DNA of 64,000 nucleotides from Streptomyces sp. man185 (GTDB lineage Bacteria; Actinomycetota; Actinomycetes; Streptomycetales; Streptomycetaceae), in the NCBI GenBank assembly GCA_002551355.1, contig NTHE01000024.1, positions 47,252 through 111,251 of the forward strand, read 5' to 3'. Below the pieces are notes generated by a model. The model had not been told where the DNA came from, did not search any database, and saw only the letters and a list, made by a program, of their open reading frames with translations. Positions 54,838 to 63,981 of this stretch are shown here, one piece after another. The translations under genes were made by a program, and so were the position numbers. Position 1 is the first letter of the stretch, and the number at the start of each line of letters is the position of its first letter.

Positions 54838-55101
54838 ATGACCGAGCTGTTCCAGCAACTGCTGGTCGAGGACGCGGACGAGGAACTCGGCTGGCAGGAG
54901 CGCGCACTGTGCGCCCAGACCGATCCCGAGTCCTTCTTTCCCGAAAAGGGCGGATCCACCCGCGAGGCCAAGAAGGTCTGCCTCGCCTGTGAGGTGCGCT
55001 CGGAATGCCTTGAGTACGCCCTTTCCAACGATGAACGCTTCGGCATCTGGGGCGGGCTCTCCGAGCGGGAGCGACGACGTCTCAAGAAGGCCGCCATCTG
55101 A
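54838..55101 (+). CDS. whiB: WhiB, iron-sulphur developmental regulator
   Basis: An 87-residue WhiB-family protein. Four Cys residues (LCAQT, VCLACEV and ECLEYA) bind a [4Fe-4S] cluster; the G[IV]WGG turn (GIWGGLS) and a basic C-terminal tail (RERRRLKKAA) follow. By memory the sequence is almost identical to WhiB of S. coelicolor (WhiB2 in mycobacteria), which with WhiA controls sporulation septation. ATG 54838 is preceded by GAGGGG. Position beside cofD/fbiB agrees with orthology. Confidence 0.97.
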   Translation: MTELFQQLLVEDADEELGWQERALCAQTDPESFFPEKGGSTREAKKVCLACEVRSECLEYALSNDERFGIWGGLSERERRRLKKAAI

Positions 55102-55635
55102 CCGACCCCGGACCCACGGCGACCGGCTCCGGGCCCATCCCGGACCAGCGCCCGGCGTAGTCCCTGACCGCTCGATCAGGCGCCGGTGCATCCCGGCCAG
55201 GCGCCGGACGCACCCCGGACCACCCCGCCCAGGCGCCGGACGCACCCCGTTGTCCCGCGTCCTGGACCACCACGGGCCGCTCCACCCGCGAGCCGCGGAG
55301 CGCCCACCCCGCCGCACACCCCCGCCCCGCACACGCCCCCGCGCCTCCGGCCGAGGCCGCCCCTCTCACAGGCCCTCGACTCACCGGCCCCGGCGCATGG
55401 GCCGCAGACCCGCCGGCCCCGACGGCCCGTCCACCGCCCCCTCCCCGGGAGCGCCTTGGACGGGCCGTCGGCACGTCCGCGCCCGCCCCCTTCGCCCGCC
55501 CGGACCCCCGCCACCTGTCCGTACCGTTAGTGTGGGGCCCCGTCCGAGACGCGCCAACGCCCCGCCGGGGCGCGCGTGTACACCGATGCAGCCCCCGGGG
55601 ACGCCCCCGGACCCGGCCGGAGGGCCCGTACCTCG
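55102..55635. other. C-rich intergenic region with short tandem repeats
   Basis: About 530 bp, extremely C-rich on this strand, without a plausible gene. Three copies of a 20-bp unit, CAGGCGCCGGACGCACCCCG, begin at 55177, 55198 and 55230, the first with three mismatches. The promoter of the large glycosyltransferase operon is presumably near the right end. Confidence 0.6.
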
Positions 55636-58600
55636 ATGTCCGTGCACAGCCACTCGGCGGCGCCGAACGCGGCCGCCGCCGCCCCAGAGTTCCCCCGGCA
55701 CGTCGTCACCGCCGTGCTCGTCTCCCATGACGGCGCCCGCTGGCTGCCCGACGTGCTGGCCGGGCTGCTCGGGCAGGAACGCCCCGTACAGAACGTCGTC
55801 GCCGCCGACACCGGAAGCGCCGACGACTCGGCCCGGCTGGTCACGGAGGCGCTCGGCGACGAACGCGTCCTGCACCTCGCACGCCGTACGAGCTTCGGCA
55901 CGGCCGTCGACGAGGCGGCCCGCACGGCCGGAATCCTCACCCCGGACGACCTGCCGTACCTCAAGCGCCCCAGCGGCTGGGACCCGGCCACCCGCACCTG
56001 GGTCGACGAGAACTACGACCTCCCCGAGCTGCCGCACGGCGATCCGGTCCAGTGGCTCTGGCTGCTGCACGACGACTGCGCACCCGAGCCGGACGCGCTC
56101 GCCGAGATGCTGCGCGTCGTCGACACCGACAAGCACGCCACGATCGTCGGACCCAAACTGCGCGGCTGGTACGACCGCAAGCAGCTCCTCGAAGTCGGCG
56201 TCTCCATCGCCAACAGCGGACGCCGCTGGACCGGCCTGGACCGCCGCGAGCAGGACCAGGGCCAGCACGACCAGGTCCGTACCGTCCTGTCCGTCTCCAC
56301 CGCCGGCATGCTCATCCGCCGCGACGTCTACGAGGAGCTCGGTGGCTTCGACCGCAGGCTCCCCCTGATGCGCGACGACGTCGACCTCTGCTGGCGCGCC
56401 CACCTCGCCGGCCACCGGGTCCTCGTCGCCCCGGACGCCGTCCTGCGGCACGCCGAGGCATCCGCCCGCGAACGCCGCCCCATCGACTGCGCCGGCCGCT
56501 CCGTCGCCAGCCCGCACCGCGTCGACAAGGCGGGCGCGGTCTACACGATGCTCGTCAACGCCCGCGGCAAGGCCCTCCCCTGGGTCCTGCTCCGGCTCGT
56601 CGTCGGCACCCTGCTCCGTACCCTCGCCTACCTCGTCGGCAAGGTGCCGGGACAGGCCCTCGACGAGGTCACCGGACTGCTCGGCACCCTGCTGCGTCCC
56701 GGCCGCATCCTCGCCGCCCGCCGTGACCGCGGGAAGGGCGTCGTCGACGCCGCCGAGCTGCGTGCGCTGTTCCCGCCGCCCGGCGCGACCGTCCGGGCCA
56801 CCGTCGACCAGGTCGCGGGCAACTTCGGCGGCCGCAGCGACGCCGACGCGGGCGGTTCGCGGCACGGTGCCGTCGAGTCCGGGCCCGGCGGCGACGACGC
56901 CGACTTCCTCGAAGTCGACCAGTTCGCCCGCCTCAAGCGCATCGGCCGCAAGCCGGGCCCCGTCCTCTTCGCCCTGCTCCTGGTCGTCTCGCTCATCGCC
57001 TGCCGCAACCTGCTCAGCGGCGGCGCCCTGGCCGGCGGCGCGCTGCTGCCCGCCCCCGCCGAGGCGGGCGCCCTCTGGGAGCGGTACGCGGACGCCTGGC
57101 ACACGGTGGGCACCGGCGGAACGCAGACCGCCCCGCCCTACCTCGCCTTGCTCGCCGCCCTGTCGGCCCTGTTCCTCGGCTCGACCGGCCTCGCCGTCAG
57201 CGTGCTGCTGGTCTGCTCGATCCCGCTGGCCGGGGCCACCGCCTACTTCGCCTCCCGCCCGCTGCTCCCCTCCCGGCTGCTGCGGGCCTGGGCGAGCATC
57301 GCGTACGCCTTCCTGCCCGCCGCGACCGGTGCCCTGGCCACCGGCCGCCTGGGCACCGCCGTCCTCCTCGTCCTGCTCCCGCTGATCGCCCGCGCGGGCG
57401 TCGCCGCCCACGGGCTGCGCGCCGACAGCGCGGCGGGGGAGCGCGGCAGCTGGCGCGCCACCTGGGCGTACACGCTGCTGTTGACCGTCACCATGGCGTT
57501 CACCCCGATCGTCTGGCCGCTCGCCGTGGTCCTCGGCCTCGGCGTGCTGGTGCTGCGGCGCGGCGACATCACGGCGTACGGGCTCCGCTTCGTCGCGGCC
57601 GTCGGCACCCCGGTGCTGGTCCTCGCCCCCTGGTCGCTGAGCCTCCTGACGAACCCGTCCGCGCTCCTGACCGAAGCAGGCCTGGACACCGGTACGGGAG
57701 ACGCCTCGGGCCTCGACCTGCTCGGGATCAGCCCCGGCGGCCCCGGTGCGGCGGGCGGCATCCTGCTCCTCGGCATCGTGCTGGCGGCGCTCGCCGCCCT
57801 GCTGCGCGGGGAGCGGCAGTTCGCCGTCCGTACCGCCTGGGTCGTCGCGCTCGTCGGCTTCCTCTTCGCCGCCGTCGCCAACGGATCCACCTGGGCCGGA
57901 CCCGCCACCCTCGTCTACGGCACCGCACTGATCGCCGCCGCCCTGGTGGGCGCGGACGGAGCCCGCATCCGGGTCGCCGAGCAGAGCTTCGGCTGGCGCC
58001 AGCCCGTCGCCGTGCTGATCGCGCTTGCCGCCGGACTGGCCCCGGTCCTGGCCGCGTTCGGCTGGATGATCGGCGGTGCGGACGGCCCGCTGGAACGACG
58101 CGACCCCGTCCAGGTACCCGCCTTCGTGGCGGAGGAGAGCGCCACCCGCGACCAGCCCCGCACCCTCGTCCTCGGCGGCGCCTCGCCCGACACCGTCTCG
58201 TACAGCCTGGTCCGCGGTTCGGGCGCCCGCCTCGGCGACGGCGAACTGACCGAGGCCGGCGGCAGCAACAGCCACCTCGACAAGGTCGTCGCCAACCTCG
58301 TCGCCGGTTCCGGCGCCGACCAGGGCGGCCAGCTCAGCGGCTTCGCGATCCGCTACGTCCTCGTCCGCGACGGAGCGCCGCGCGAGATGAGCCGGGTCCT
58401 CGACTCGACCCCCGGCCTCAGCCGCCTGAGCCAACTCGACGGCAGCGCCCTGTGGCGGGTGGACCGCCAGGTCGCCCGCGTCATGATCACCCCGGCGTCC
58501 GGCGAGGGCGAGCACCTTCCGGTCGGCTCGGCCGCCGTCGAGGCCCACTCCGAGATCCCGTCCGGCGAAGCGGGCCGTGTCCTGCGCATCGCGGACGCCG

Positions 58601-59457
58601 CCGACCCGGGCTGGACGGCCACGCTGGACGGCAAGCCGTTGACCGGCAAGACCGTCGACGGCTGGGCCCAAGGCTTCGAACTGCCCGCGAACGGCGGCCG
58701 CCTGGACCTCACCCACGATGCGCCGATCACCCACACCGCGTGGATCTGGGCCCAGGCCGGGCTGCTCGTGGTCCTGGTGGTCATGGCGCTGCCGGGCCGC
58801 CGCCGGGAGATCGACGACGACCTGCCCGAGGAGGCGCCCGCCGTCGCCGCCGAGCCGGTCGACGGAGAGGGCCGTCGCGCCCGCAGGCTGCGCGCCGCGG
58901 CCCAGGCCGAGGCGGCGGCCGCCGCCGAGGAGACCGCGAACGACGTTCACGGCCTCGATCACGACCCGTCGCGCGTCGCGGACCAGGGGGACTACATCCC
59001 CGCGCAGCAGTCCGCCGACCCGTACGCCGCGAACCCCCCGGCGCACGACCCGCAGGAGGCGACCGGCGGCTATGCGGCGGTCCCGCAGCAGCAGTACGAC
59101 GAGTACGCGCAGTGGGACGGGCAGCAGCAGCCGACCGCCGACTACTACGCGACGTACCAGCAGCCGGACCCGTACGCCCAACAACACCAGCAGCAACAGC
59201 AACAGGGGCAGAACGCCGGCTACCAGGGCGGCTACGGAATCCAGGACCCGTACGCGCAGCAGTACGACGACCAGGGCACGTACAACGAGCCGGGCGTCGC
59301 GTACAACGACCAGGGCATGTACGACGAGTACGGCCAGTACGTCGGCGGGCAGCACGACCAGCGCCCGTACACCGAGAACGGCGAACAGACCGACCCCCCG
59401 GCCCCGGGTCAGGCCCCGTGGCAGACCGGTAACGCATCGCGAGGCGAGTCCGAGTGA
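55636..59457 (+). CDS. large membrane family 2 glycosyltransferase
   Basis: About 1273 residues. An N-terminal GT2 domain (about 20-300) begins VTAVLVSHDGARWLP and has the LHDDCAPEPD metal motif and the DDVDLCWRA acceptor block. A region of about a dozen hydrophobic helices covers roughly 430-800, followed by an extracellular beta-rich part and a last helix near 1040. The final 120 residues are a Tyr/Gln/Asp-rich repetitive tail. It probably adds sugars to a surface glycopolymer. ATG 55636 is chosen (GGAGGG upstream); GTG 55576 is the alternative. Coupled to the next gene (GTGA). Confidence 0.88.
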   Translation: MSVHSHSAAPNAAAAAPEFPRHVVTAVLVSHDGARWLPDVLAGLLGQERPVQNVVAADTGSADDSARLVTEALGDERVLHLARRTSFGTAVDEAARTAGILTPDDLPYLKRPSGWDPATRTWVDENYDLPELPHGDPVQWLWLLHDDCAPEPDALAEMLRVVDTDKHATIVGPKLRGWYDRKQLLEVGVSIANSGRRWTGLDRREQDQGQHDQVRTVLSVSTAGMLIRRDVYEELGGFDRRLPLMRDDVDLCWRAHLAGHRVLVAPDAVLRHAEASARERRPIDCAGRSVASPHRVDKAGAVYTMLVNARGKALPWVLLRLVVGTLLRTLAYLVGKVPGQALDEVTGLLGTLLRPGRILAARRDRGKGVVDAAELRALFPPPGATVRATVDQVAGNFGGRSDADAGGSRHGAVESGPGGDDADFLEVDQFARLKRIGRKPGPVLFALLLVVSLIACRNLLSGGALAGGALLPAPAEAGALWERYADAWHTVGTGGTQTAPPYLALLAALSALFLGSTGLAVSVLLVCSIPLAGATAYFASRPLLPSRLLRAWASIAYAFLPAATGALATGRLGTAVLLVLLPLIARAGVAAHGLRADSAAGERGSWRATWAYTLLLTVTMAFTPIVWPLAVVLGLGVLVLRRGDITAYGLRFVAAVGTPVLVLAPWSLSLLTNPSALLTEAGLDTGTGDASGLDLLGISPGGPGAAGGILLLGIVLAALAALLRGERQFAVRTAWVVALVGFLFAAVANGSTWAGPATLVYGTALIAAALVGADGARIRVAEQSFGWRQPVAVLIALAAGLAPVLAAFGWMIGGADGPLERRDPVQVPAFVAEESATRDQPRTLVLGGASPDTVSYSLVRGSGARLGDGELTEAGGSNSHLDKVVANLVAGSGADQGGQLSGFAIRYVLVRDGAPREMSRVLDSTPGLSRLSQLDGSALWRVDRQVARVMITPASGEGEHLPVGSAAVEAHSEIPSGEAGRVLRIADAADPGWTATLDGKPLTGKTVDGWAQGFELPANGGRLDLTHDAPITHTAWIWAQAGLLVVLVVMALPGRRREIDDDLPEEAPAVAAEPVDGEGRRARRLRAAAQAEAAAAAEETANDVHGLDHDPSRVADQGDYIPAQQSADPYAANPPAHDPQEATGGYAAVPQQQYDEYAQWDGQQQPTADYYATYQQPDPYAQQHQQQQQQGQNAGYQGGYGIQDPYAQQYDDQGTYNEPGVAYNDQGMYDEYGQYVGGQHDQRPYTENGEQTDPPAPGQAPWQTGNASRGESE

Positions 59458-60992
59458 AGTCCACCCACCTGTCCCTGATCGCGGGCGCCGCCCTCCTGGC
59501 CGCCGTCACCGGATTCGCCACGGTCACCGCGCCCGGCGCCCCGGCGGACACCGCCGCGAAGTCCGCCGCGCTGATGCCGGTCGAGCGGGCCGGCCTGGTC
59601 TGCCCGGCACCCAGCAACTCCGACCTCGCGGAGACGCAGTACACCGCGTTCACCCCGGTGAGCGAGGGCGGCGACGCGAAGGGGGCCGCCGAGCTGAAGC
59701 CGGCCCTCCCGATCGTGGACGACGAGGACGAGACCGACCCGAAGAAGATCAAGAAGGCCGAGGAGGCGGCGAAGAAGGCGAAGGAGAAGGCCGAGAAGCC
59801 CGTTCTCGCCGTGAAGGAGCCCGGAACGCCGGTCGTCGCGGAGGCGGACGGGGCCGACGCCCCGGCTCTCGTCGGCACGGCCACCGGCAAGCTGGCCCCC
59901 GGCTGGTCCGCCCAGCAGACCACCGAGGTCACGGCGGGCGGCGCCCGCGGGCTCCTCGGGGTCACCTGCACCGCGCCCGACACGGACTTCTGGTTCCCGG
60001 GCGCGAGCACCGCGAAGTCCCGCCAGGACTACGTCCACCTCACCAACCCCGACGACACCGGCGCCGTGGCCGACATCGAGCTGTACGGTCCCGAGGGCGC
60101 GCTCAAGTCCGAGGTCGGCGACGGCATCACCGTGCCGGCCCGCTCCAGCGTCGCGGTCCTGCTGTCCACCCTCACTCCCGAGGCCGTGGACCAGCTGACC
60201 GCGCACGTCACCACCCGCTCGGGGCGGATCGGAGCGGTCGTCATGAGCGCCGACGAGAGCGCGGGCAGCGACTGGATCACCGCGTCCGAGAACCCCTCCG
60301 GCACCCTCGTGCTGCCGGGCATCCCGGCCGACGCCACCTCCGTACAGCTGGTGGCGTTCGCCCCCGGCGAGGACGACGCGGACGTGAAGGTCCAGCTCAT
60401 GGGGAAGAACGCGGCGTTCTCCCCGGCCGGGAACGCCACCCTGCACGTCAAGTCCTCGATGACGGCCGCCGTCGACCTCAAGGACGTCACCCGCGGCGAG
60501 CCGGGCTCCCTGCGCCTGAGCCCCGTCCAGAAGGACCGGGCGACCCCGATCGTGGCCGCGCTGCGCGTGGTCCGGGGCAAGGGCGATCAGCAGGAGATCG
60601 CCTACATCCCCGCCACCGGGCCGGTCGGCGCACGGGCCAGTGTCGCGGACAACCGGGCCAAGGGCTCGACGCTGTCCCTGACCGCACCGGGCGCCGCTGC
60701 CAAGGTGAAGGTCACCGCGTCGGCGGGCAGTGGCGGCGGCGAGCCGGCCGTCGAGACGTACACGGTCAAGGCCGGCACGACCCTCGCCGTCACCCCGAAG
60801 GCCCCGGCGGGCCTCAAGGGGTCCTACGCACTGACCGTCGAGACGACCTCGGGCGGCCCGGTCCACGCCTCGCGCTCCCTGGCGCTCACGTCGGGCGGCG
60901 TGCAGATGTTCACCGTGCAGACGCTCCCCGACGACGGGGGCACGGTCGAGGTCCCGTCCGCCCGCCAGGACCTCTCGGTCCTGGACGACTGA
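59454..60992 (+). CDS. DUF5719 family secreted protein
   Basis: A 512-residue protein with an N-terminal signal or anchor (residues 1-25) and a Lys/Glu-rich charged linker (about 85-115). It then has a beta-rich extracellular region with few Cys residues. DUF5719 proteins always seem to accompany the large glycosyltransferase in Streptomyces; function unknown, probably envelope-associated. GTG 59454 overlaps the preceding stop. Confidence 0.85.
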   Translation: MKSTHLSLIAGAALLAAVTGFATVTAPGAPADTAAKSAALMPVERAGLVCPAPSNSDLAETQYTAFTPVSEGGDAKGAAELKPALPIVDDEDETDPKKIKKAEEAAKKAKEKAEKPVLAVKEPGTPVVAEADGADAPALVGTATGKLAPGWSAQQTTEVTAGGARGLLGVTCTAPDTDFWFPGASTAKSRQDYVHLTNPDDTGAVADIELYGPEGALKSEVGDGITVPARSSVAVLLSTLTPEAVDQLTAHVTTRSGRIGAVVMSADESAGSDWITASENPSGTLVLPGIPADATSVQLVAFAPGEDDADVKVQLMGKNAAFSPAGNATLHVKSSMTAAVDLKDVTRGEPGSLRLSPVQKDRATPIVAALRVVRGKGDQQEIAYIPATGPVGARASVADNRAKGSTLSLTAPGAAAKVKVTASAGSGGGEPAVETYTVKAGTTLAVTPKAPAGLKGSYALTVETTSGGPVHASRSLALTSGGVQMFTVQTLPDDGGTVEVPSARQDLSVLDD

Positions 60993-61003
60993 GGACACGT
61001 CCC

Positions 61004-61138
61004 GCCGCCGGACCCCGGAGAGAGGGCCCGGCAGCCGGTCCCCGGGGAGGGCCCGGCAGCCGGGCTCCCGGGAAGAGGGCCCGGAGCCGAGCTCCGGGGC
61101 AGAGTGCCCGCAGCCGGACCCCCGGGACGAGGGGCCCT
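61004..61138. repeat. degenerate tandem repeat, about five copies
   Basis: About five copies of a 26-30-bp unit, roughly GCCGGnCCCCGGGGAGAGGGCCCGGCA. They lie between convergent genes. Each unit can fold into a short GC hairpin, so the array may act as a terminator for both sides. Confidence 0.7.
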
Positions 61139-61181
61139 AGGCCGCGTCCGGCGGATCTTGGCCGAGCCCGCCGGACACGCG

Positions 61182-61610
61182 CTAGTCCTGCCCGTACCGG
61201 GGGTCGACCGACTCGGGGGCCAGCCCCAGCAGCTCGGCGACCTGCTCGACTACGACCTCGTGCACGAGCAGGGCGCGCTCGTCGCGGCTCTTCGTGCGGA
61301 TCTCGACGGGCCGCCGGTAGACGACGATCTGCGCGGGCCGCCCCTTGCCCGCCGACACCGCGCTGCCGAGCGGAACGACCTCCTCCGGGGTGCCGGGCAC
61401 ATCGAGGACGACGAAATCGACCTCGGCCAGCTGGGGCCAGCGCCGCTCCAGCCGCTCCACCGAGTTCTGGACCAGATCACGGAAGGTCTCGCCCCGGCTG
61501 GCCGACAGCGGCACCTGCGGTGGTGCGACCGGCCCGCGCATACCGCGGCCATGACGGTCACGGCGCCGGGGCCGTGGCTCGAACGGGTGGGGAGGTACGG
61601 AGCTGTCCAT
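61182..61610 (-). CDS. metallopeptidase-family (zincin-1-like) protein with a degenerate HExxH motif
   Basis: A 142-residue protein of the small zincin-like family next to DUF3499 and manB (equivalent by memory to Rv3259). The normal HExxH zinc motif reads HEVVVEQ: the first His and Glu are present but the second His is not, so peptidase activity is doubtful. The N-terminal 35 residues are Arg/Pro-rich. ATG 61610 is chosen; GTG 61613 directly precedes it. Confidence 0.8.
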   Translation of the reverse strand: MDSSVPPHPFEPRPRRRDRHGRGMRGPVAPPQVPLSASRGETFRDLVQNSVERLERRWPQLAEVDFVVLDVPGTPEEVVPLGSAVSAGKGRPAQIVVYRRPVEIRTKSRDERALLVHEVVVEQVAELLGLAPESVDPRYGQD

Positions 61611-62022
61611 CACCGACGCAGCGTAACGCTCCGGGGACCGAGGTGATCGGGGAGACGACGCGGCCGCGCCGACCGTCGGCGCCGCCCCGCGGCCTCCTAC
61701 GCGCCCCCTGCCTTTCGCCTGCGTTCCTCGGCGACGGAGGCGGGTCGCCCCGCCCGCTTCCGGATGTCCGTAGTTGAACATTTCAGCCAAGGTTGAGCCC
61801 ATTTCAGGCCCGTAATCCGGTCATTGGTCGTGCTCCCGACGCCGCGATCCACCCCGCCCGCTACCGGCGCGATCAGCGAGTGATCACCGGACCCCCGCTC
61901 CCGGCGCAGGTCAGGGTAGCCGTGGGGAGCGCCGCTGTGCCGCAGGTCACAGGGCGACACGGTGGGGTGACCCGTGGGGGAGTCGTCGCGGCCCGCTCAA
62001 GAGTGCGGTACCGTCCAACATC
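61611..62022. promoter_or_regulatory. divergent control region
   Basis: A 412-bp region between divergent genes with no gene inside. An AT-richer core holds an imperfect direct repeat: GTTGAACATTTCAG at 61773-61786 and GTTGAGCCCATTTCAG at 61792-61807. This could bind a regulator or RNA polymerase. The remainder is unremarkable GC-rich sequence. Confidence 0.4.
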
Positions 62023-62400
62023 GTGAGCCCTGTACGTCGCTGTTCGCGCACTGCGTGCGGCCGCCCTGCCGTCGCGACACTGACGTACGTCTATGCCGAT
62101 TCGACTGCGGTCCTCGGCCCGCTCGCCACCTACGCCGAGCCCCACTGTTACGACCTCTGCGCCGAACACAGTGAGCGGCTTACCGCGCCACGGGGCTGGG
62201 AAGTGGTGCGGCTCTCCGACGGCTCCGCACCGGCACACCCCAGCGGCGACGACCTCGAAGCACTGGCCAACGCGGTCCGCGAGGCGGCACGCCCGCACGA
62301 CCGGGGCCCGGACGGCGGAGGCCGGGGCCCCCGCTCCGCCGACCCGGTGGAAGTGGCCCGCCGGGGGCACCTGAGGGTGCTGCGCTCACCCGACTCCTGA
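62023..62400 (+). CDS. DUF3499 family protein
   Basis: A 125-residue actinobacterial protein with an N-terminal Cys pair (RRCSRTACGRPAV) and a second pair (HCYDLCAEHSERL), suggesting a zinc-binding site. The C-terminal 40 residues are Arg/Gly-rich and disordered. Function unknown. GTG 62023; just upstream of manB. Confidence 0.88.
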   Translation: MSPVRRCSRTACGRPAVATLTYVYADSTAVLGPLATYAEPHCYDLCAEHSERLTAPRGWEVVRLSDGSAPAHPSGDDLEALANAVREAARPHDRGPDGGGRGPRSADPVEVARRGHLRVLRSPDS

Positions 62401-62469
62401 GGCCGACACCTGGGGTTCTGACCGGCCGGGTAGTTTGGGCGGTCCGTAAAGACCCCAGGAGGACCGGCC

Positions 62470-63840
62470 GTGGTTGCTGATCTGTCGCAGCTCGTGAAGG
62501 CGTACGACGTGCGCGGAGTGGTGCCCGACCAGTGGGACGAGTCGCTGGCCGAACTCTTCGGGGCGGCGTTCGTCCAGGTCACGGATGCCGAGGCGATCGT
62601 GATCGGCCACGACATGCGCCCGACGTCACCGGCTCTCGCGGGGGCGTTCGCGCGAGGCGCGGCGGCCCGGGGCACGGACGTCACGCTCATCGGCCTCTGC
62701 TCGACGGACCAGCTGTACTACGCGTCGGGAGCGCTCGGCCTCCCCGGGGCGATGTTCACGGCCTCGCACAACCCGGCGCAGTACAACGGCATCAAGATGT
62801 GCCGGGCCGGCGCGGCCCCGGTGGGCCAGGACACCGGCCTGGCCGAGATCCGCACGCTGGTCGAGCAGTGGTCGGAAGGAGCCCCAGGGCCGGCCGCCGC
62901 CACGCGCCCCGGCACGATCACGGAACGCGACACCCTCACCGACTACGCGTCCCACCTCCTCGGCCTGGTCGACCTGACGGCGATCCGCCCCCTGAAGGTC
63001 GTGGTGGACGCGGGCAACGGGATGGGCGGCCACACGGTCCCCACGGTCTTCGGAGGCCTCCCGCTCGACCTCGTACCGATGTACTTCGACCTGGACGGGA
63101 CCTTCCCCAACCACGAGGCCAATCCCCTCGATCCCAAGAACATCGTCGACCTCCAGGCCCGCGTCCTCGCCGAGGGCGCCGACCTGGGCCTGGCCTTCGA
63201 CGGCGACGCGGACCGCTGCTTCGTGGTCGACGAGCGGGGCGCGGGCGTCTCCCCGTCCGCGATCACAGCCTTGGTCGCCGCCCGAGAGCTGGCCCGCAAC
63301 GGCGGCGAGGGCATCGTCATCCACAACCTGATCACCTCCTGGTCCGTCCCCGAGGTGGTCCGCGAGAACGGCGGCACCCCGGTCCGCACCCGGGTCGGCC
63401 ACTCCTTCATCAAGACGGAGATGGCCGAGCACGGTGCGATCTTCGGCGGCGAGCACTCGGCGCACTACTACTTCCGCGACTTCTGGAACGCCGATACGGG
63501 CATGCTCGCCGCCCTCCACGTACTGGCCGCACTCGGCAGCCAGCAGAAGCCGCTCTCCGAGCTGGTGGCGGAGTACGACCGCTACACAGGCTCGGGCGAG
63601 ATCAACTCCACCGTCGCCGACCAGACCGCCAGCCTGACCAAGGTCAAGGCGGCCTACGGCACCCGCGAAGGCATCACCTTCGACGACCTGGACGGCCTCA
63701 CGGTGACGGCCACCGACTGGTGGTTCAACCTCCGCGCCTCGAACACGGAACCGCTGCTGCGCCTGAACGTCGAGGCGAGGGACGAGGAGACGATGACAGC
63801 GGTACGCGACGAGGTCCTGGACCTGATCCGCACAGCCTGA
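62470..63840 (+). CDS. manB: phosphomannomutase/phosphoglucomutase
   Basis: A 456-residue alpha-D-phosphohexomutase that interconverts mannose-6-P and mannose-1-P (or the glucose forms). The phosphoserine loop is TASHNPAQYNG, the metal loop DGDADRCF, the sugar-specificity loop GGEHSAHYYF and the phosphate-binding end RASNTEPLLRLN. GTG 62470 follows CAGGAGGA. It supplies mannose-1-P to the nucleotidyltransferase at 48,835. Confidence 0.96.
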   Translation: MVADLSQLVKAYDVRGVVPDQWDESLAELFGAAFVQVTDAEAIVIGHDMRPTSPALAGAFARGAAARGTDVTLIGLCSTDQLYYASGALGLPGAMFTASHNPAQYNGIKMCRAGAAPVGQDTGLAEIRTLVEQWSEGAPGPAAATRPGTITERDTLTDYASHLLGLVDLTAIRPLKVVVDAGNGMGGHTVPTVFGGLPLDLVPMYFDLDGTFPNHEANPLDPKNIVDLQARVLAEGADLGLAFDGDADRCFVVDERGAGVSPSAITALVAARELARNGGEGIVIHNLITSWSVPEVVRENGGTPVRTRVGHSFIKTEMAEHGAIFGGEHSAHYYFRDFWNADTGMLAALHVLAALGSQQKPLSELVAEYDRYTGSGEINSTVADQTASLTKVKAAYGTREGITFDDLDGLTVTATDWWFNLRASNTEPLLRLNVEARDEETMTAVRDEVLDLIRTA

Positions 63841-63862
63841 ACGGCCACAGCCCCGGCCGATC

Positions 63863-63950
63863 CAGCCCCTCCGGCGTTTGAGGAGCGGGGTCCGGGGCGG
63901 AGCTCTGGTCACGGGAAGGGGCGGGGCGGGGAGAAGCCCGCCGCAGGCGC
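63863..63950. repeat. further copy of the intergenic repeat
   Basis: It begins CAGCCCCTCCGGCGTTTGAG, followed by GGGGCGGAGCTC and a GGGAAGGGGCGGGGCGGGGA extension that matches the right flank of the array at 51,079. It lies directly after manB. Confidence 0.85.
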
Positions 63951-63981
63951 CCCACCCCCCCCCGGACCCCTGCACCCCACC

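Noticed and set aside
55381..59355. 1324-residue antisense ORF opposite the large glycosyltransferase
   Set aside because: Same codon-bias artefact; the forward frame has clear GT2 motifs.
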